Below the pieces are notes generated by a model, which was not told the origin of the DNA, did no database searches, and saw nothing but the letters and a program-made list of their open reading frames with translations. Below, in pieces: positions 45,315-54,813 of a stretch of DNA of 64,000 bases. The first letter of the stretch is position 1; every line of letters begins with the position of its first letter. Position numbers and translations under genes: made by a program. This DNA is from Propionibacterium sp. (GTDB lineage: Bacteria; Actinomycetota; Actinomycetes; Propionibacteriales; Propionibacteriaceae), in NCBI GenBank assembly GCA_022837595.1, contig JALHFX010000011.1:26792-90791 (forward strand), given 5' to 3'.

Positions 45315-46271
45315 GTGGTGCAAGACCCAGATCCGCTCGAAGGTTTGGCTGTCGTCGTGGTGAATTATGGTTCGCACGAAGTGGTCGAGGCCAACCTCAC
45401 TCGCACTCTCGCCGAAGATTTCCCCGGTCAAACGATCGTGGTCGACAACTTCAGCAGTCAACAGGAACGCGATGCGATCTCTGCGGTTTGTGCGAGGCAT
45501 GGCTGGACCCTGCTCGCGATACCCACGAACGCAGGATTCGGCGGCGGCAATAACCGCGGCGTCGACCTCGCCATCGGGCGCGGAGCGACCGAACTACTGC
45601 TGCTCAACCCCGACGCGTGGTTGAGCAGCGATACCGTACAGAGGCTTCATGAGCAGATACTCGCGGATCCGCGGCTACAACTTGCGCCGGTGGTCTTGCG
45701 TCCGGACGGCAGCTTCTTCGGAGCCGAGATGGACCTACACCTTGAGTTCGGCGAGACACGCTCGACCAGACGCCGACCACCAGACGCCGTTCCGGAACAG
45801 ATCCATACGTGGGTGAGCGGCGCGTGCTTCATGATAAGCGCTGAACTCTGGCGGGAACTCGGCGGATTCGACGAAGACTATTTCCTCTATTGGGAGGACG
45901 TGGATCTCTCTCGCAGAGTCGTGCTGTCCGGCGGTACTGTGCGTGTCGATCCTACATTAACCGCGATACACGATGAAGGAATAACTCATCGGAAAGACGG
46001 CGAAATACGCGCAAAATCGCCTGTTTATTACTACTACAACACTCGTAATCGGCTACTGTACGCTGCCAAATTTCTATCGGTCGATGATGGACGACGGTGG
46101 CTGCGCGCTACACCTCGTGCTTCCTATCGGATCCTGCTGCGGGGCGGCAGGCGTCAGTTCATCAACCTGCGGCGCACCTTCTGGCCTGCGATCCGTGGAA
46201 GCCTCGACGGCATCAGGTTTTTTCGTTCACATCTGCTTGCCGCGAGCCGCACGCACGGCCAGCCGATCTAG
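45315..46271 (+). CDS. Glycosyltransferase, GT2 family (WbbL-like)
   Basis: GTG 45315 gives 318 residues. It shows AVVVVNYGSHEVVEANL, TIVVDNFSS, NAGFGGGNNRGVDLA and LLLLNPDAWL (the metal-binding region), then VSGACFMISAELWRELGGFDEDYFLYWEDVDLS, the ED motif for catalysis. This pattern is that of rhamnosyltransferases such as WbbL. With dTDP-rhamnose made nearby, transfer of rhamnose is likely but not proven. The C-terminal third is basic and may bind the membrane. Confidence 0.85.
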   Translation: MVQDPDPLEGLAVVVVNYGSHEVVEANLTRTLAEDFPGQTIVVDNFSSQQERDAISAVCARHGWTLLAIPTNAGFGGGNNRGVDLAIGRGATELLLLNPDAWLSSDTVQRLHEQILADPRLQLAPVVLRPDGSFFGAEMDLHLEFGETRSTRRRPPDAVPEQIHTWVSGACFMISAELWRELGGFDEDYFLYWEDVDLSRRVVLSGGTVRVDPTLTAIHDEGITHRKDGEIRAKSPVYYYYNTRNRLLYAAKFLSVDDGRRWLRATPRASYRILLRGGRRQFINLRRTFWPAIRGSLDGIRFFRSHLLAASRTHGQPI

Positions 46272-46418
46272 CCACCAGTCCACTGCACCTCAGCTGAATG
46301 TCCGACAGACCGGGAGGGTTCTATTCGCTGAAAGTCTTAGCAGATTATTGAACTATTCGGTAGCCTCAGGTATCGTTCGCAACGGCCACTCACGTCTAAC
46401 CACCCGTCTGGAGGATCC

Positions 46419-47099
46419 GTGGCGAACTCAATTCTCGGTCCCGTCCCCAGTAGACGACGACCCGCGGCCATCGCACTCTCCGCTGCGCTCGCAGCACTCA
46501 TCCTCGGCGGCTGCACGGCTCAAAACGATATGGAGCCAGTGGCCTCGACCGCAAGCAGTGCGAGACCGTCCTCAACAGCTGCAGCTCCGGAAGATCCGGG
46601 CAGTGAGCAAACCAATGCAGACTCCACGCCAGCCGATGACTCCGCCTCAGTGCCGCAGTCTCCCGACCCCTCGCAGGCGCTTGGCCCGACGGCTCAGCCA
46701 GTGTTGCCAACCGTTGGGGGAACACTCGATGATGACATCGAACTCAGCACCGGAATGATCGTCTCTCTGACCTCCATCACGACCACAAGGGTCGAGGCGG
46801 AAACGCCCGGCGACATTGCTGGGGACGCTGTCGAGGTGATCGTACAGCTCACAAATGTCTCGCCCGAGATCCAGAATGCCGACTCAGCAGTCGTCTCACT
46901 TGAAACTAGCGATGGTGAGTTGGGGATTCCTACCCTGGCCGGTGGCGCCGATCCCTTGACTGGGGAGATCGCACCGAAGCAAAGCTCCGAGGGCCGTTAC
47001 CTCTTCGTTCTAGATCCGGTTCACGGCCGCACGATAGTAATCAGCGTGAATTACGGCGCAGGCGAGCCTGTCGCGCAATTCACCGGCATCACCCCTTAA
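46419..47099 (+). CDS. Lipoprotein with C-terminal beta domain (DUF4352-like)
   Basis: GTG 46419 follows GGAGGATCC. The 226-residue protein has a lipoprotein signal ending in the lipobox LGGC (about residues 29-32), a Ser/Pro/Thr-rich linker of ~65 residues, and a C-terminal part of ~110 residues with alternating beta-type segments, including EVIVQLTNVSPEIQNADSA and LFVLDPVHGRTIVISVNY, similar to DUF4352-type immunoglobulin-like domains. It would be anchored outside the membrane. It precedes the giant secreted protein by 50 bases. Function unknown. Confidence 0.72.
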   Translation: MANSILGPVPSRRRPAAIALSAALAALILGGCTAQNDMEPVASTASSARPSSTAAAPEDPGSEQTNADSTPADDSASVPQSPDPSQALGPTAQPVLPTVGGTLDDDIELSTGMIVSLTSITTTRVEAETPGDIAGDAVEVIVQLTNVSPEIQNADSAVVSLETSDGELGIPTLAGGADPLTGEIAPKQSSEGRYLFVLDPVHGRTIVISVNYGAGEPVAQFTGITP

Positions 47100-47149
47100 G
47101 ACCAGTTCAACCCCCGTATAGCTCTGCACCCCTGACAGAAGGAAATCTC

Positions 47150-50100
47150 ATGGCGTTTGGTGGGCGCAATCTGCGCATAGTTGTCTCCGCTCTGGCGACG
47201 ATGGCCCTAGTTGGAGGCAGTCTGGCGCTCGGACCGACGGCCGCGGCCCAAGCCGATGATCCGTTGCCCTCGCCTCCACCGCTCCTTCAACGCGATGAGA
47301 AGGTTGTCACGAGCGATCCACTGCCCACTGTTCAGATCGACAGTGGCTACGTCTGGTCGCAGGCTGTGATCGGTACCACCGTTTACGCCGTCGGGCAGTT
47401 CGACAACGCACGCCCAGCCAAGACTCCACCGGGTACCGCCCTGGAACCCAGATCGAATATTCTCGCTTTCGACATCAACTCCGGTGAGCTGCTGCCATTC
47501 GCCCCCACCGTCAATGGCGCAGTCAAGGCCGTGGCAGCCTCCCCCGATGGCAGCCGTGTCTATATCGGCGGTTCGTTCAGCAACGTCAATGGCCAAACAC
47601 GCTGGAACATCGCTGCGCTCAATGCACAGACCGGTGAGCTTGTGCCCGGCTTCACTCCCTATATCGGCGGTTCTGGGGTTTACGCGCTCACAGCGGACTC
47701 TGACACGCTCTATGCCGGCGGCCTGTTCACTCAAGCGAACGGCACCGCGCGCCAGAACCTTGCCGCGTTCGCCACCTCGAACGGTGCGCTCCGACTCGAT
47801 TGGGACTCCCAACCTGACCAGCAGATCGATGCGATGATCTTGGATCCAGACGGTGAGCATGTTGTGGCCGGTGGACGGTTTTCCAGCGTCGACGGCAATG
47901 GAGCATGGCGTGGGATGGTGTCCATTGCCTCCGGCACCGGCGAGATCGACCAGGCTTGGCAGGGCACGCAGAAAGTCAAGAACGGCTGGGGATCCGGGAG
48001 TAACCGCGGTAAAGCCGGGATCTTCGCGCTGAACAACGATGATGGCGCCATCTATGGCACCGGGTGGGTCTACGCAAACGCCCAGGTCGGTAACCTCGAA
48101 GGAGTCTTCGCCCTTGAGTCGGCCTCTGGTGATACCCGTTGGGTCGCAGACTGTCTCGGCGATCACTACGGTGTCTACTCAACCGGAGATGTTGTCTACT
48201 CCACGAGTCACACGCACGCTTGCAGCACCATGAACCTGTGGCCCGAGCAGTCGCCGCGCGAGCACAAGTTCGTCCAGGCGATGACGACAGATGTGCAGGG
48301 CACACTGCCACGTCAGCCCCACACCGGCACCACCTACGCCAACTGGGAAGGCGAGAACGCACCTGCCGCCTACGCGTGGTACCCGGATTTCTTCACCGGC
48401 ACCGCAACCGGGCTCAGCCAGGCTGGTCTGTCTATTACTGGTGCGGGAAACACGATCTCGGTCGCCGGTGAGTTTCCAGGTGTGAACAATGACTACTTCC
48501 AAGGAATCGTGCGCTTCTCGACCGCACCACCCGACGGCGCGAACGACGGACCCCGGACGACGACAGCCGAATGGGGCACGCCAACCGCGTCCACGCTGAT
48601 TCCCGGACGTATACGAGTATCGATCAACGGCACCTGGGATCGCGACGATCGGGACCTCACCTACACCTTGCTCCGCGACGACACCGATGATGTCATCGAC
48701 TCGATCACGCATTCGAACGGCTGGTGGGATGTTCCCAGCGTGAGTCTGGTTGATTCTTCGGTCGAAGCGGGTCAAAACTACACCTACCGCGTCAGGGTCG
48801 CCGACGGCGACGGCAACACCGTCGTAAGCCAGCCTGTGACGTCGACTGCAAGTACCGAAGCGGCGTTGGCTTATACGAGTGCCGTCAGCAACGACGGTGC
48901 GAGTCTGTACTATCCCCTCGGTAACAGTACAGCCGACTGGGCAGGTGCGAACCCGGCGATATTCGGCAATGGAGTGACTCAAAAACAGCCGAGTGCGGTG
49001 CTCGAGTCCGGCACCGGCTACTCCACGTTCAGCGGATCCTCGACCGGCCGCGTCTCTACTTCCGCCCGAGCCACGGTGCCCACTCAGTTCAGCACCGAGC
49101 TTTGGTTCAACACAACCACCACCCGGGGCGGCAAGCTGATCGGCTACGGCAACTCGCAGACAGGAACCTCGAGTACCTACGACCGTCACATCTACATGCT
49201 CAACAACGGTCGGCTCGCCTTCGGTGTGGGCAACAACAAGGCCGTCACATCGTCTACTGGCTACAACGACGGACAGTGGCACCATGCCGTGGCAACCTTG
49301 AGCGGCGAAGGTATGAAGCTGTACGTGGATGGAACGCTCGTCGGCTCAGATGCGACGACGACCACCGGTCAAGCGTTCAGTGGCTATTGGCGGATCGGCG
49401 GCGACAATCTGTCGAGCTGGCCCAACAAGCCGTCGTCGAACTGGTTTGCGGGCTCGATCGACGAAGTGGCGGTATATCCGCATGCACTCACCGAATCGCA
49501 AATCGCGAACCACTACGCGATCGGCACCGGTTACGAGGCACCCACCGCCGCTTTCGGCTTCACCTCTGATGAATTGACGGTCGATGTCGACGGCTCGGGC
49601 TCGACAGTGGCCACCGGCGGCAGCTTGGTGGACTTCAGCTGGGACTTCGGTGATGGGTCAGAGGTGGTCTCCGGGCCATCGGCTACCACGGCGCATACTT
49701 ATGAGCAAACCGGCACCTACGACCTGACGCTCACGGTCCGCGACAACCGGGGGTTCACTTCCACGATCACTCAGCCGGTATCGGTGTTGGGCCCCAATGC
49801 ACTCCCGAGTGCATCGTTCACGACGCAGTCTCAGGGCCTGACACTGACGGTCGACGGCACCGATTCCACGGACCCGGATGGCACCATCGAGACCTTCGAG
49901 TGGGATTGGGGTGACGATAGCGAACCCGGTACCGGCGCTGTGGCTTCACACAGCTACGCAGCTGCGGGCACCTATTCGGTGACTCTGACCATCATTGATG
50001 ATCGCGGCGGGTCCGCGAGCACCACCCACGAGGTCGAGGTAACTCATGCCCCACCGACAGCCACCTTCGAGGCTGCGACCTCCGGGCTGACCGTTGAGAC

Positions 50101-51958
50101 TGACGCTAGCGGTAGCGCCTCCTCAGACGGCGCTACGCTCAGCTACTCGTGGCAGTGGGGTGACGATAGCGGCGAGTCGACTGGCGAGCAGGCATCCCAC
50201 AGCTACGCGGCCGACGGTAGCTACGAGATTACGCTGACCGTGACCGACAGCCTGGGGGCAAGCACGAGCTCAACCCGAGCCATCTCAGTTCAGGCAACCA
50301 GATATGCGGCATTCGACGACTTCGATCGTGTGGTCTCCAACGGTTGGGGTGAAGCCCTTACGGGCGGCCTGTGGACGACCAAGCACGGTTCTGCGAGCGT
50401 CGCATCCACCGATGGCACTCACGGCCTGCTGGACCTTTCACCCTCTTTCACCCGTCAGATGGCTCTGCAGGATTTATCCGTCCAAGATCTCGAATCAGAA
50501 CTCGTCTACAGCATGGAATATGGGCCGTCGAACGGCACCAGTTACGTGGGCATGACATTGCGTCAAAGCGAGACAAGCGGCTACACCCTGCATGCCTGGC
50601 ACCGCAATAACGGGACCGTCTGGCTGGTCGCAGAGCAAGGTTCAACGGTGATCGGTGCCCAGCAGGTCCCTGGCCTCGGCTGGACGGAAGGTGATGAATT
50701 CACAATCAAGACCCAAGTCACCGGCACCGACCCCACAACGATCCAAGCGAAGATTTGGTTGCGGGACACTGCTGAACCCGAGGCATGGCAACTGAGCGTT
50801 TCCGATTCGGAACCGGCTTTGCAGCAGGCAGGCTTTGCGTCGGTGCGGTACTACCTCAGTGGCAGTGCAGCAGGAGCCGGGCTCGTGGCATTCGACCGCG
50901 TCTCGATTCTCGACTTGAACGCAGAATCCGATCCGAACGTCCCGCCGGAACAGCCTGATCCGGAACAGCCCGATCCGGAACAGCCTGATCCGGAACAGCC
51001 CGATCCGGAACAACCCGATCCGGAACAGCCCGATCCGGAACAACCCGATCCGGAACAGCCCGCCGAGAATCAGCCACCGGTGGCCGACTTCACTTCGTCA
51101 CTATCCGACCTGACTGTTTCGGTCGACGCGACGGCGTCCACCGATACGGACGGCACCATTGACGCCTACGAGTGGGATTGGGGAGATGACTCGGCGACTG
51201 CTACTGGTGTAACAGCCTCGCATTCCTACGCCGCGGCAGGCACCTACACCATCACCTTGACGGTAACTGATGACCTCGGCGCATCACACTCTACGACCAA
51301 ACAGATAACGATCAGCGACCAGGAACCGACCGTGGGTGAGTACATCATCAGCGACGATTTCGAGCGCTCCACGACTGCCTCATGGGGAAGCGCTGACGTT
51401 GGAGGTGCATGGACGATCAGTGGCGGTTCGGCTGTGGCATCGGTCGCCGAGGGCGAAGGACGATTGAACCTGCCACCCGGCGAGACTCGCATAATGTTGC
51501 TGCCGGATTCTCCTATCCGAGAATACTTCCTGGGCGTTGACTTCTCGATCGATACGGCGCCTGACAGCGGTGGAACCTATGTGGGAGCGATTGCTCGCGA
51601 CACGGGAGCAGGTTCATATATCGTTCATGCCTGGCTGCGAACCGACGGAACGGTCTGGCTGGTCGCTCAACGAGACTCGCAGGTACTAGAGTTCCAGATC
51701 CTCTCGGGCCTGACTTACGAGGCGGGTGACTCCTTCAGCTTGAAACTCGAGGTCACAGGAACCGAGTCGACACAGCTACGAGCGAAACTGTGGAAGAGTG
51801 ACGACACGGAACCGATCGACTGGCAGTTGACTACGCAGGACGACACCCCTGCGCTCCAGTCTGCAGGCAGTATCGGGCTTCGAGCGTACCGGGGTGGAGC
51901 CGCTACGAGCCCTTCACTCATTGCCTTCGATCGTTTCTATGTCGCAGAAGTCGAATAA
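47150..51958 (+). CDS. Giant secreted multidomain protein (propeller, LamG, PKD repeats)
   Basis: The 1602-residue protein starts MAFGGRNLRIVVSALATM with a signal peptide cut near AAAQA (residue ~36). Domains in order: a beta-propeller-like region (~45-450) with repeated YIGGSFSNVNG and YAGGLFTQANG strands; a fibronectin-like domain (~465-565); a LamG domain (~580-790) with WFNTTTTRGGKLIGYG and DGQWHHAVATLSG; three PKD domains (~800-1045) with WDFGDGS or WDWGDDS; a ~200-residue jelly-roll-like module; a seven-fold PDPEQ linker; a fourth PKD domain; and a second copy of the jelly-roll module. No LPxTG or membrane anchor ends it. It probably binds or trims the cell-surface glycan or acts in adhesion. 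No catalytic residue set was identified. Confidence 0.8.
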   Translation: MAFGGRNLRIVVSALATMALVGGSLALGPTAAAQADDPLPSPPPLLQRDEKVVTSDPLPTVQIDSGYVWSQAVIGTTVYAVGQFDNARPAKTPPGTALEPRSNILAFDINSGELLPFAPTVNGAVKAVAASPDGSRVYIGGSFSNVNGQTRWNIAALNAQTGELVPGFTPYIGGSGVYALTADSDTLYAGGLFTQANGTARQNLAAFATSNGALRLDWDSQPDQQIDAMILDPDGEHVVAGGRFSSVDGNGAWRGMVSIASGTGEIDQAWQGTQKVKNGWGSGSNRGKAGIFALNNDDGAIYGTGWVYANAQVGNLEGVFALESASGDTRWVADCLGDHYGVYSTGDVVYSTSHTHACSTMNLWPEQSPREHKFVQAMTTDVQGTLPRQPHTGTTYANWEGENAPAAYAWYPDFFTGTATGLSQAGLSITGAGNTISVAGEFPGVNNDYFQGIVRFSTAPPDGANDGPRTTTAEWGTPTASTLIPGRIRVSINGTWDRDDRDLTYTLLRDDTDDVIDSITHSNGWWDVPSVSLVDSSVEAGQNYTYRVRVADGDGNTVVSQPVTSTASTEAALAYTSAVSNDGASLYYPLGNSTADWAGANPAIFGNGVTQKQPSAVLESGTGYSTFSGSSTGRVSTSARATVPTQFSTELWFNTTTTRGGKLIGYGNSQTGTSSTYDRHIYMLNNGRLAFGVGNNKAVTSSTGYNDGQWHHAVATLSGEGMKLYVDGTLVGSDATTTTGQAFSGYWRIGGDNLSSWPNKPSSNWFAGSIDEVAVYPHALTESQIANHYAIGTGYEAPTAAFGFTSDELTVDVDGSGSTVATGGSLVDFSWDFGDGSEVVSGPSATTAHTYEQTGTYDLTLTVRDNRGFTSTITQPVSVLGPNALPSASFTTQSQGLTLTVDGTDSTDPDGTIETFEWDWGDDSEPGTGAVASHSYAAAGTYSVTLTIIDDRGGSASTTHEVEVTHAPPTATFEAATSGLTVETDASGSASSDGATLSYSWQWGDDSGESTGEQASHSYAADGSYEITLTVTDSLGASTSSTRAISVQATRYAAFDDFDRVVSNGWGEALTGGLWTTKHGSASVASTDGTHGLLDLSPSFTRQMALQDLSVQDLESELVYSMEYGPSNGTSYVGMTLRQSETSGYTLHAWHRNNGTVWLVAEQGSTVIGAQQVPGLGWTEGDEFTIKTQVTGTDPTTIQAKIWLRDTAEPEAWQLSVSDSEPALQQAGFASVRYYLSGSAAGAGLVAFDRVSILDLNAESDPNVPPEQPDPEQPDPEQPDPEQPDPEQPDPEQPDPEQPDPEQPAENQPPVADFTSSLSDLTVSVDATASTDTDGTIDAYEWDWGDDSATATGVTASHSYAAAGTYTITLTVTDDLGASHSTTKQITISDQEPTVGEYIISDDFERSTTASWGSADVGGAWTISGGSAVASVAEGEGRLNLPPGETRIMLLPDSPIREYFLGVDFSIDTAPDSGGTYVGAIARDTGAGSYIVHAWLRTDGTVWLVAQRDSQVLEFQILSGLTYEAGDSFSLKLEVTGTESTQLRAKLWKSDDTEPIDWQLTTQDDTPALQSAGSIGLRAYRGGAATSPSLIAFDRFYVAEVE
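50954..51058 (+). repeat. 15-bp tandem repeat encoding (PDPEQ)x7
   Basis: Seven copies of a 15-base unit, consensus CCCGATCCGGAACAG, with T/C and G/A differences only at third positions. It encodes a proline-rich acidic linker between the first jelly-roll module and the fourth PKD domain of the giant secreted protein. The near-identity of the units suggests recent expansion and possible length variation between strains. Confidence 0.95.
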
Positions 51959-51962
51959 TCAC

Positions 51963-52005
51963 AACTGTGGGCAGGGATGGTTATCAACTGCTCCTGCCCA
52001 CAGTT
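51963..52005 (+). terminator. Strong hairpin after the giant-protein gene
   Basis: AACTGTGGGCAGG (51963-51975) and CCTGCCCACAGTT (51993-52005) form a perfect 13-pair stem with a 17-base loop, starting five bases after the stop at 51958. There is no U-tract behind it, so it may be a stabiliser or a rho-independent terminator of the U-less type seen in Actinobacteria. Because it covers an in-frame ATG at 51977, it argues for a later start of the next gene. Confidence 0.6.
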
Positions 52006-52027
52006 CGCTTGGGCGATCATTGATGCT

Positions 52028-53368
52028 GTGAGTACTGTGATCACGGCCGTCGGCGGTCTCGCAATAACGCTCGTAGCGTTCGTCATGCTGCGAGCTGCGC
52101 CGCGACTCACCGTCGTCCTCTGGCTGTTGGTGCTGTTCTTCGTCCCGGTCTGGGTCGGAGTAAGTATCGGGCCTTTCTGGTCGGCCATCACCCTGATGAC
52201 GATCCTCGCCATCGCAACATGCTCGACATCGATACGGCTTTCCCCCGTCGACGGATTGATCGCTGGCTTTGGCGCCATCATCGTCATGGAATATGCACTC
52301 GGTCTGATTTCACTGTCAGCCGCGGTGATCGCACTCTCGGAGTGGCTGATCCCCTACAGTTGGGGCCGACTGATCCTCACCAGAGTGCGTCTCGAGTTCA
52401 TCATCCGCGCAGTGGCCACGATGGCCGTGGTCGCCGCAGCTCTCGCGTTGGTCGAAGCGGTGACATCGACGAACTTCTTCGTCTTGATCCCGCCCGGGTC
52501 TCAGAGTGACTACGAGATATGGTCGACGCTTCAGATTCGGGCCGGACTCACCCGCGTGGAGGGAGCCTTCGGCCATTCGATCGCGCTCGGGGCAACCCTG
52601 TCAATGTGTGCAGCTTTCGTCTTGGCAACCAGAAGGCGCTTGGTAGTCCGACTCGCCCTGCTGCTCATCATCACGTCAGCGATCGCTCTCACGCTGAGCC
52701 GAATCGGGCTCGTAACCCTCGTGATCACGGTCGCGCTATCGATCGTTGTATTGCCGCAGCTTTCCCGGTTGGCCCGAGTGATCATCAGCCTCGTCGGGCT
52801 GACAGCAGCATTGGTGGTCGTCCCGTTCATCAGCCGAGTCTTGTTGACTGCCGGTCAGGAAGCAGGCGGCAGCGCCGACTACCGATTTGACCTACTCATG
52901 CTCGGCCAAGTGCTGCGCCCATTCGGCGCCGCGAAGGACATCACGGGTCTGACGATGAACGGGGAGTACCTCGGAGTGTTCGCGAGGTCGATCGACAACG
53001 CGCTGCTCGTGGTCGCATTGCGGGTCGGCTGGGTGCCAACGATTCTGCTCACCATCTCAATAATTCTGGCAATGATCTTCATCTTCAAACGAGGACGCGC
53101 AAACGTCGCGAACATTGCTGTTGCGGGTCAGCTGCCAGGGCTTCTCACCGTGGCATTCATCACTCAGTACTCGACCTTCTTCTGGTTCGTCGTCGGGTTA
53201 GCCGTCGCCTTGAACGTAGAGTCGAGCGACGCCAATAGTACATTCCGGCCAGTTTCGACGACAGATCTCCCCGGTGGTGAGCGCGACATCATCGAATACT
53301 TCGCCGTTGATAAGCTGAACCCGCCACTGAACGAGACAATCGGCAAGGCACAAGGGGGATCGATGTGA
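52028..53368 (+). CDS. O-antigen ligase/polymerase-like membrane protein
   Basis: GTG 52028 gives 446 residues; ATG 51977 is in frame but lies inside a 13-pair hairpin. About 10-11 membrane helices are visible, with a large loop near residues 285-320 (about ADYRFDLLMLGQVLRPFGA) that matches the position of the catalytic periplasmic loop in the O-antigen ligase/Wzy family, and SRIGLVTLVI, the family motif region, before it. A hydrophilic 50-residue tail follows the last helix. It would polymerise or ligate the second glycan. The next gene overlaps its stop. Confidence 0.7.
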   Translation: MSTVITAVGGLAITLVAFVMLRAAPRLTVVLWLLVLFFVPVWVGVSIGPFWSAITLMTILAIATCSTSIRLSPVDGLIAGFGAIIVMEYALGLISLSAAVIALSEWLIPYSWGRLILTRVRLEFIIRAVATMAVVAAALALVEAVTSTNFFVLIPPGSQSDYEIWSTLQIRAGLTRVEGAFGHSIALGATLSMCAAFVLATRRRLVVRLALLLIITSAIALTLSRIGLVTLVITVALSIVVLPQLSRLARVIISLVGLTAALVVVPFISRVLLTAGQEAGGSADYRFDLLMLGQVLRPFGAAKDITGLTMNGEYLGVFARSIDNALLVVALRVGWVPTILLTISIILAMIFIFKRGRANVANIAVAGQLPGLLTVAFITQYSTFFWFVVGLAVALNVESSDANSTFRPVSTTDLPGGERDIIEYFAVDKLNPPLNETIGKAQGGSM

Positions 53369-54813
53369 ACGACGGCGTACAGGGCTGGACGCTAGGGACT
53401 GTCTGGGCCACGCTCAAGAAACGCTGGTACATCATCGGCTTCACGACAGTCCTCGCGGGCTTGATCGGTATGACAGCGTCGTTTCTTGCGACGCCGATTT
53501 TTCATTCGACGGCAACCCTCTTCGTCTCGATAAGTCAGAGTAGAAGTGGCACTGATCTCAATCAGGGCACCACCTACGCGCACAACCAAATGCAATCGTT
53601 CGCGCAGTTGGCGACCTCGTCCAGCGTCTTGCAGCCAGTGATAGACAACTTAGGGCTCGATACAACACCTGGACAATTGACCCGAGATATACAAGTTGTC
53701 AACCCACCCGACACGGTAATCCTCAGAATCACAGCATCGTCCACCGCGCCGAACGATGCCGCCCTGATCGCCAATGCGGTAGCGGAAAGCCTCGCATACA
53801 TCGTGGAAGAGGTCTCCCCGGCTAGCGAAGAGGGTGCCACATCGGTCACTGCCTCGTTGGTTGATCTCGCTGTACCTCCGATTTACCAGACATCGCCGAA
53901 TAAACCACGAGATACACTCCTGGCGACCGCAGTCGGCTTTCTCGCCGGCGTGGCGGCGGCGCTCATTTATAGTTTGCTTGACACCCGGATCCCCAATCCG
54001 GCGGTTCTCAAAGAGATAGTAACCCTTCCGGTGCTCGGCTCGATCTCACGGGTGCGGGGCAATAAGAACGGGATGGGCCTGGTAGTCGCGCAGGAACCGC
54101 TCGGGCCGGCCTCTGACGAATTCCGCCGAGTTTACTCGGCTCTGACCTTTGCTAATGTGTCCGCGAAACTGCGCAGGATCCTCATCACGTCGACTTCGGA
54201 ACGCGAGGGCAAGTCCACATTCGCGGCTAACTTCGCACTGACACTCGCGGAGGCGCGAAACCGAGTACTGCTCATCGATGCCGACTTCCGCAAGCCGAGA
54301 ATCGCCGATGTCTTCGGCATCGAAGGATCCGTCGGGCTGACTTCCGTTCTCATGGGCAAAGTCACGTTCGAACAAGCGAAGATGACACGAAGCGGCACGA
54401 CTCTCGAAATTCTGACTTCGGGAGCTATCCCGCCTAATCCTTCACAGATGCTTACATCGAGCGCAATGCGGGAACTGCTCGATTCGGTTTCCGCGAAGTA
54501 CGACTACGTGGTCATCGATTCGCCGCCGATCCTCAGCGTCGCGGACGCCAATCTTGCGTCGCCCCTCGTCGATGGCACGATCATCATTATCGATGCAACC
54601 AGGACAAAACGAGCAAAGCTGGCCCAGTCAATCGCGAGCTTCGAAACGGCGGGCGGCCAGATCACCGGTTTTGTGCTCAACAAGGTTCGGCGACGAAATG
54701 TCGTTGATGACTACTACTACCTGGACTCACGCCGCGGAACGAACAGCGCCACCTCTGATAAGCCATCCTTGCCACCACGTAGAGGTACGACGGGATCCAA
54801 TGGCAGTGAGTGA
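53365..54813 (+). CDS. Chain-length determinant fused to BY-kinase (Wzz/CapA-CapB type)
   Basis: GTG 53365 overlaps the previous stop. The 482-residue protein has a Wzz domain with helices near 20-45 and 185-205, the latter preceded by the Pro-rich VPPIYQTSPNKPRD segment. The cytoplasmic kinase follows, with Walker A as SEREGKSTFAAN, Walker A' LLIDADFRKPR and Walker B YVVIDSPP. The C-terminal tail has a Tyr cluster DDYYYLD as autophosphorylation site. It sets glycan chain length through cycles of phosphorylation. The phosphatase-like gene at 56500 could reverse this, although it looks atypical. Confidence 0.88.
   Translation: MNDGVQGWTLGTVWATLKKRWYIIGFTTVLAGLIGMTASFLATPIFHSTATLFVSISQSRSGTDLNQGTTYAHNQMQSFAQLATSSSVLQPVIDNLGLDTTPGQLTRDIQVVNPPDTVILRITASSTAPNDAALIANAVAESLAYIVEEVSPASEEGATSVTASLVDLAVPPIYQTSPNKPRDTLLATAVGFLAGVAAALIYSLLDTRIPNPAVLKEIVTLPVLGSISRVRGNKNGMGLVVAQEPLGPASDEFRRVYSALTFANVSAKLRRILITSTSEREGKSTFAANFALTLAEARNRVLLIDADFRKPRIADVFGIEGSVGLTSVLMGKVTFEQAKMTRSGTTLEILTSGAIPPNPSQMLTSSAMRELLDSVSAKYDYVVIDSPPILSVADANLASPLVDGTIIIIDATRTKRAKLAQSIASFETAGGQITGFVLNKVRRRNVVDDYYYLDSRRGTNSATSDKPSLPPRRGTTGSNGSE

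Noticed and set aside
47207..48166. 319-residue minus-strand gene
   Set aside because: Antisense to the signal-peptide-proximal propeller region of the same secreted protein; no protein family recognised.
48179..49285. 368-residue minus-strand gene
   Set aside because: It is antisense to the propeller and LamG part of the giant secreted protein, whose domains are clear; the minus frame has no recognisable domain.
51900..51958. Cell-wall sorting signal on the giant secreted protein
   Set aside because: The C-terminus has no LPxTG-like motif, hydrophobic stretch or basic tail.
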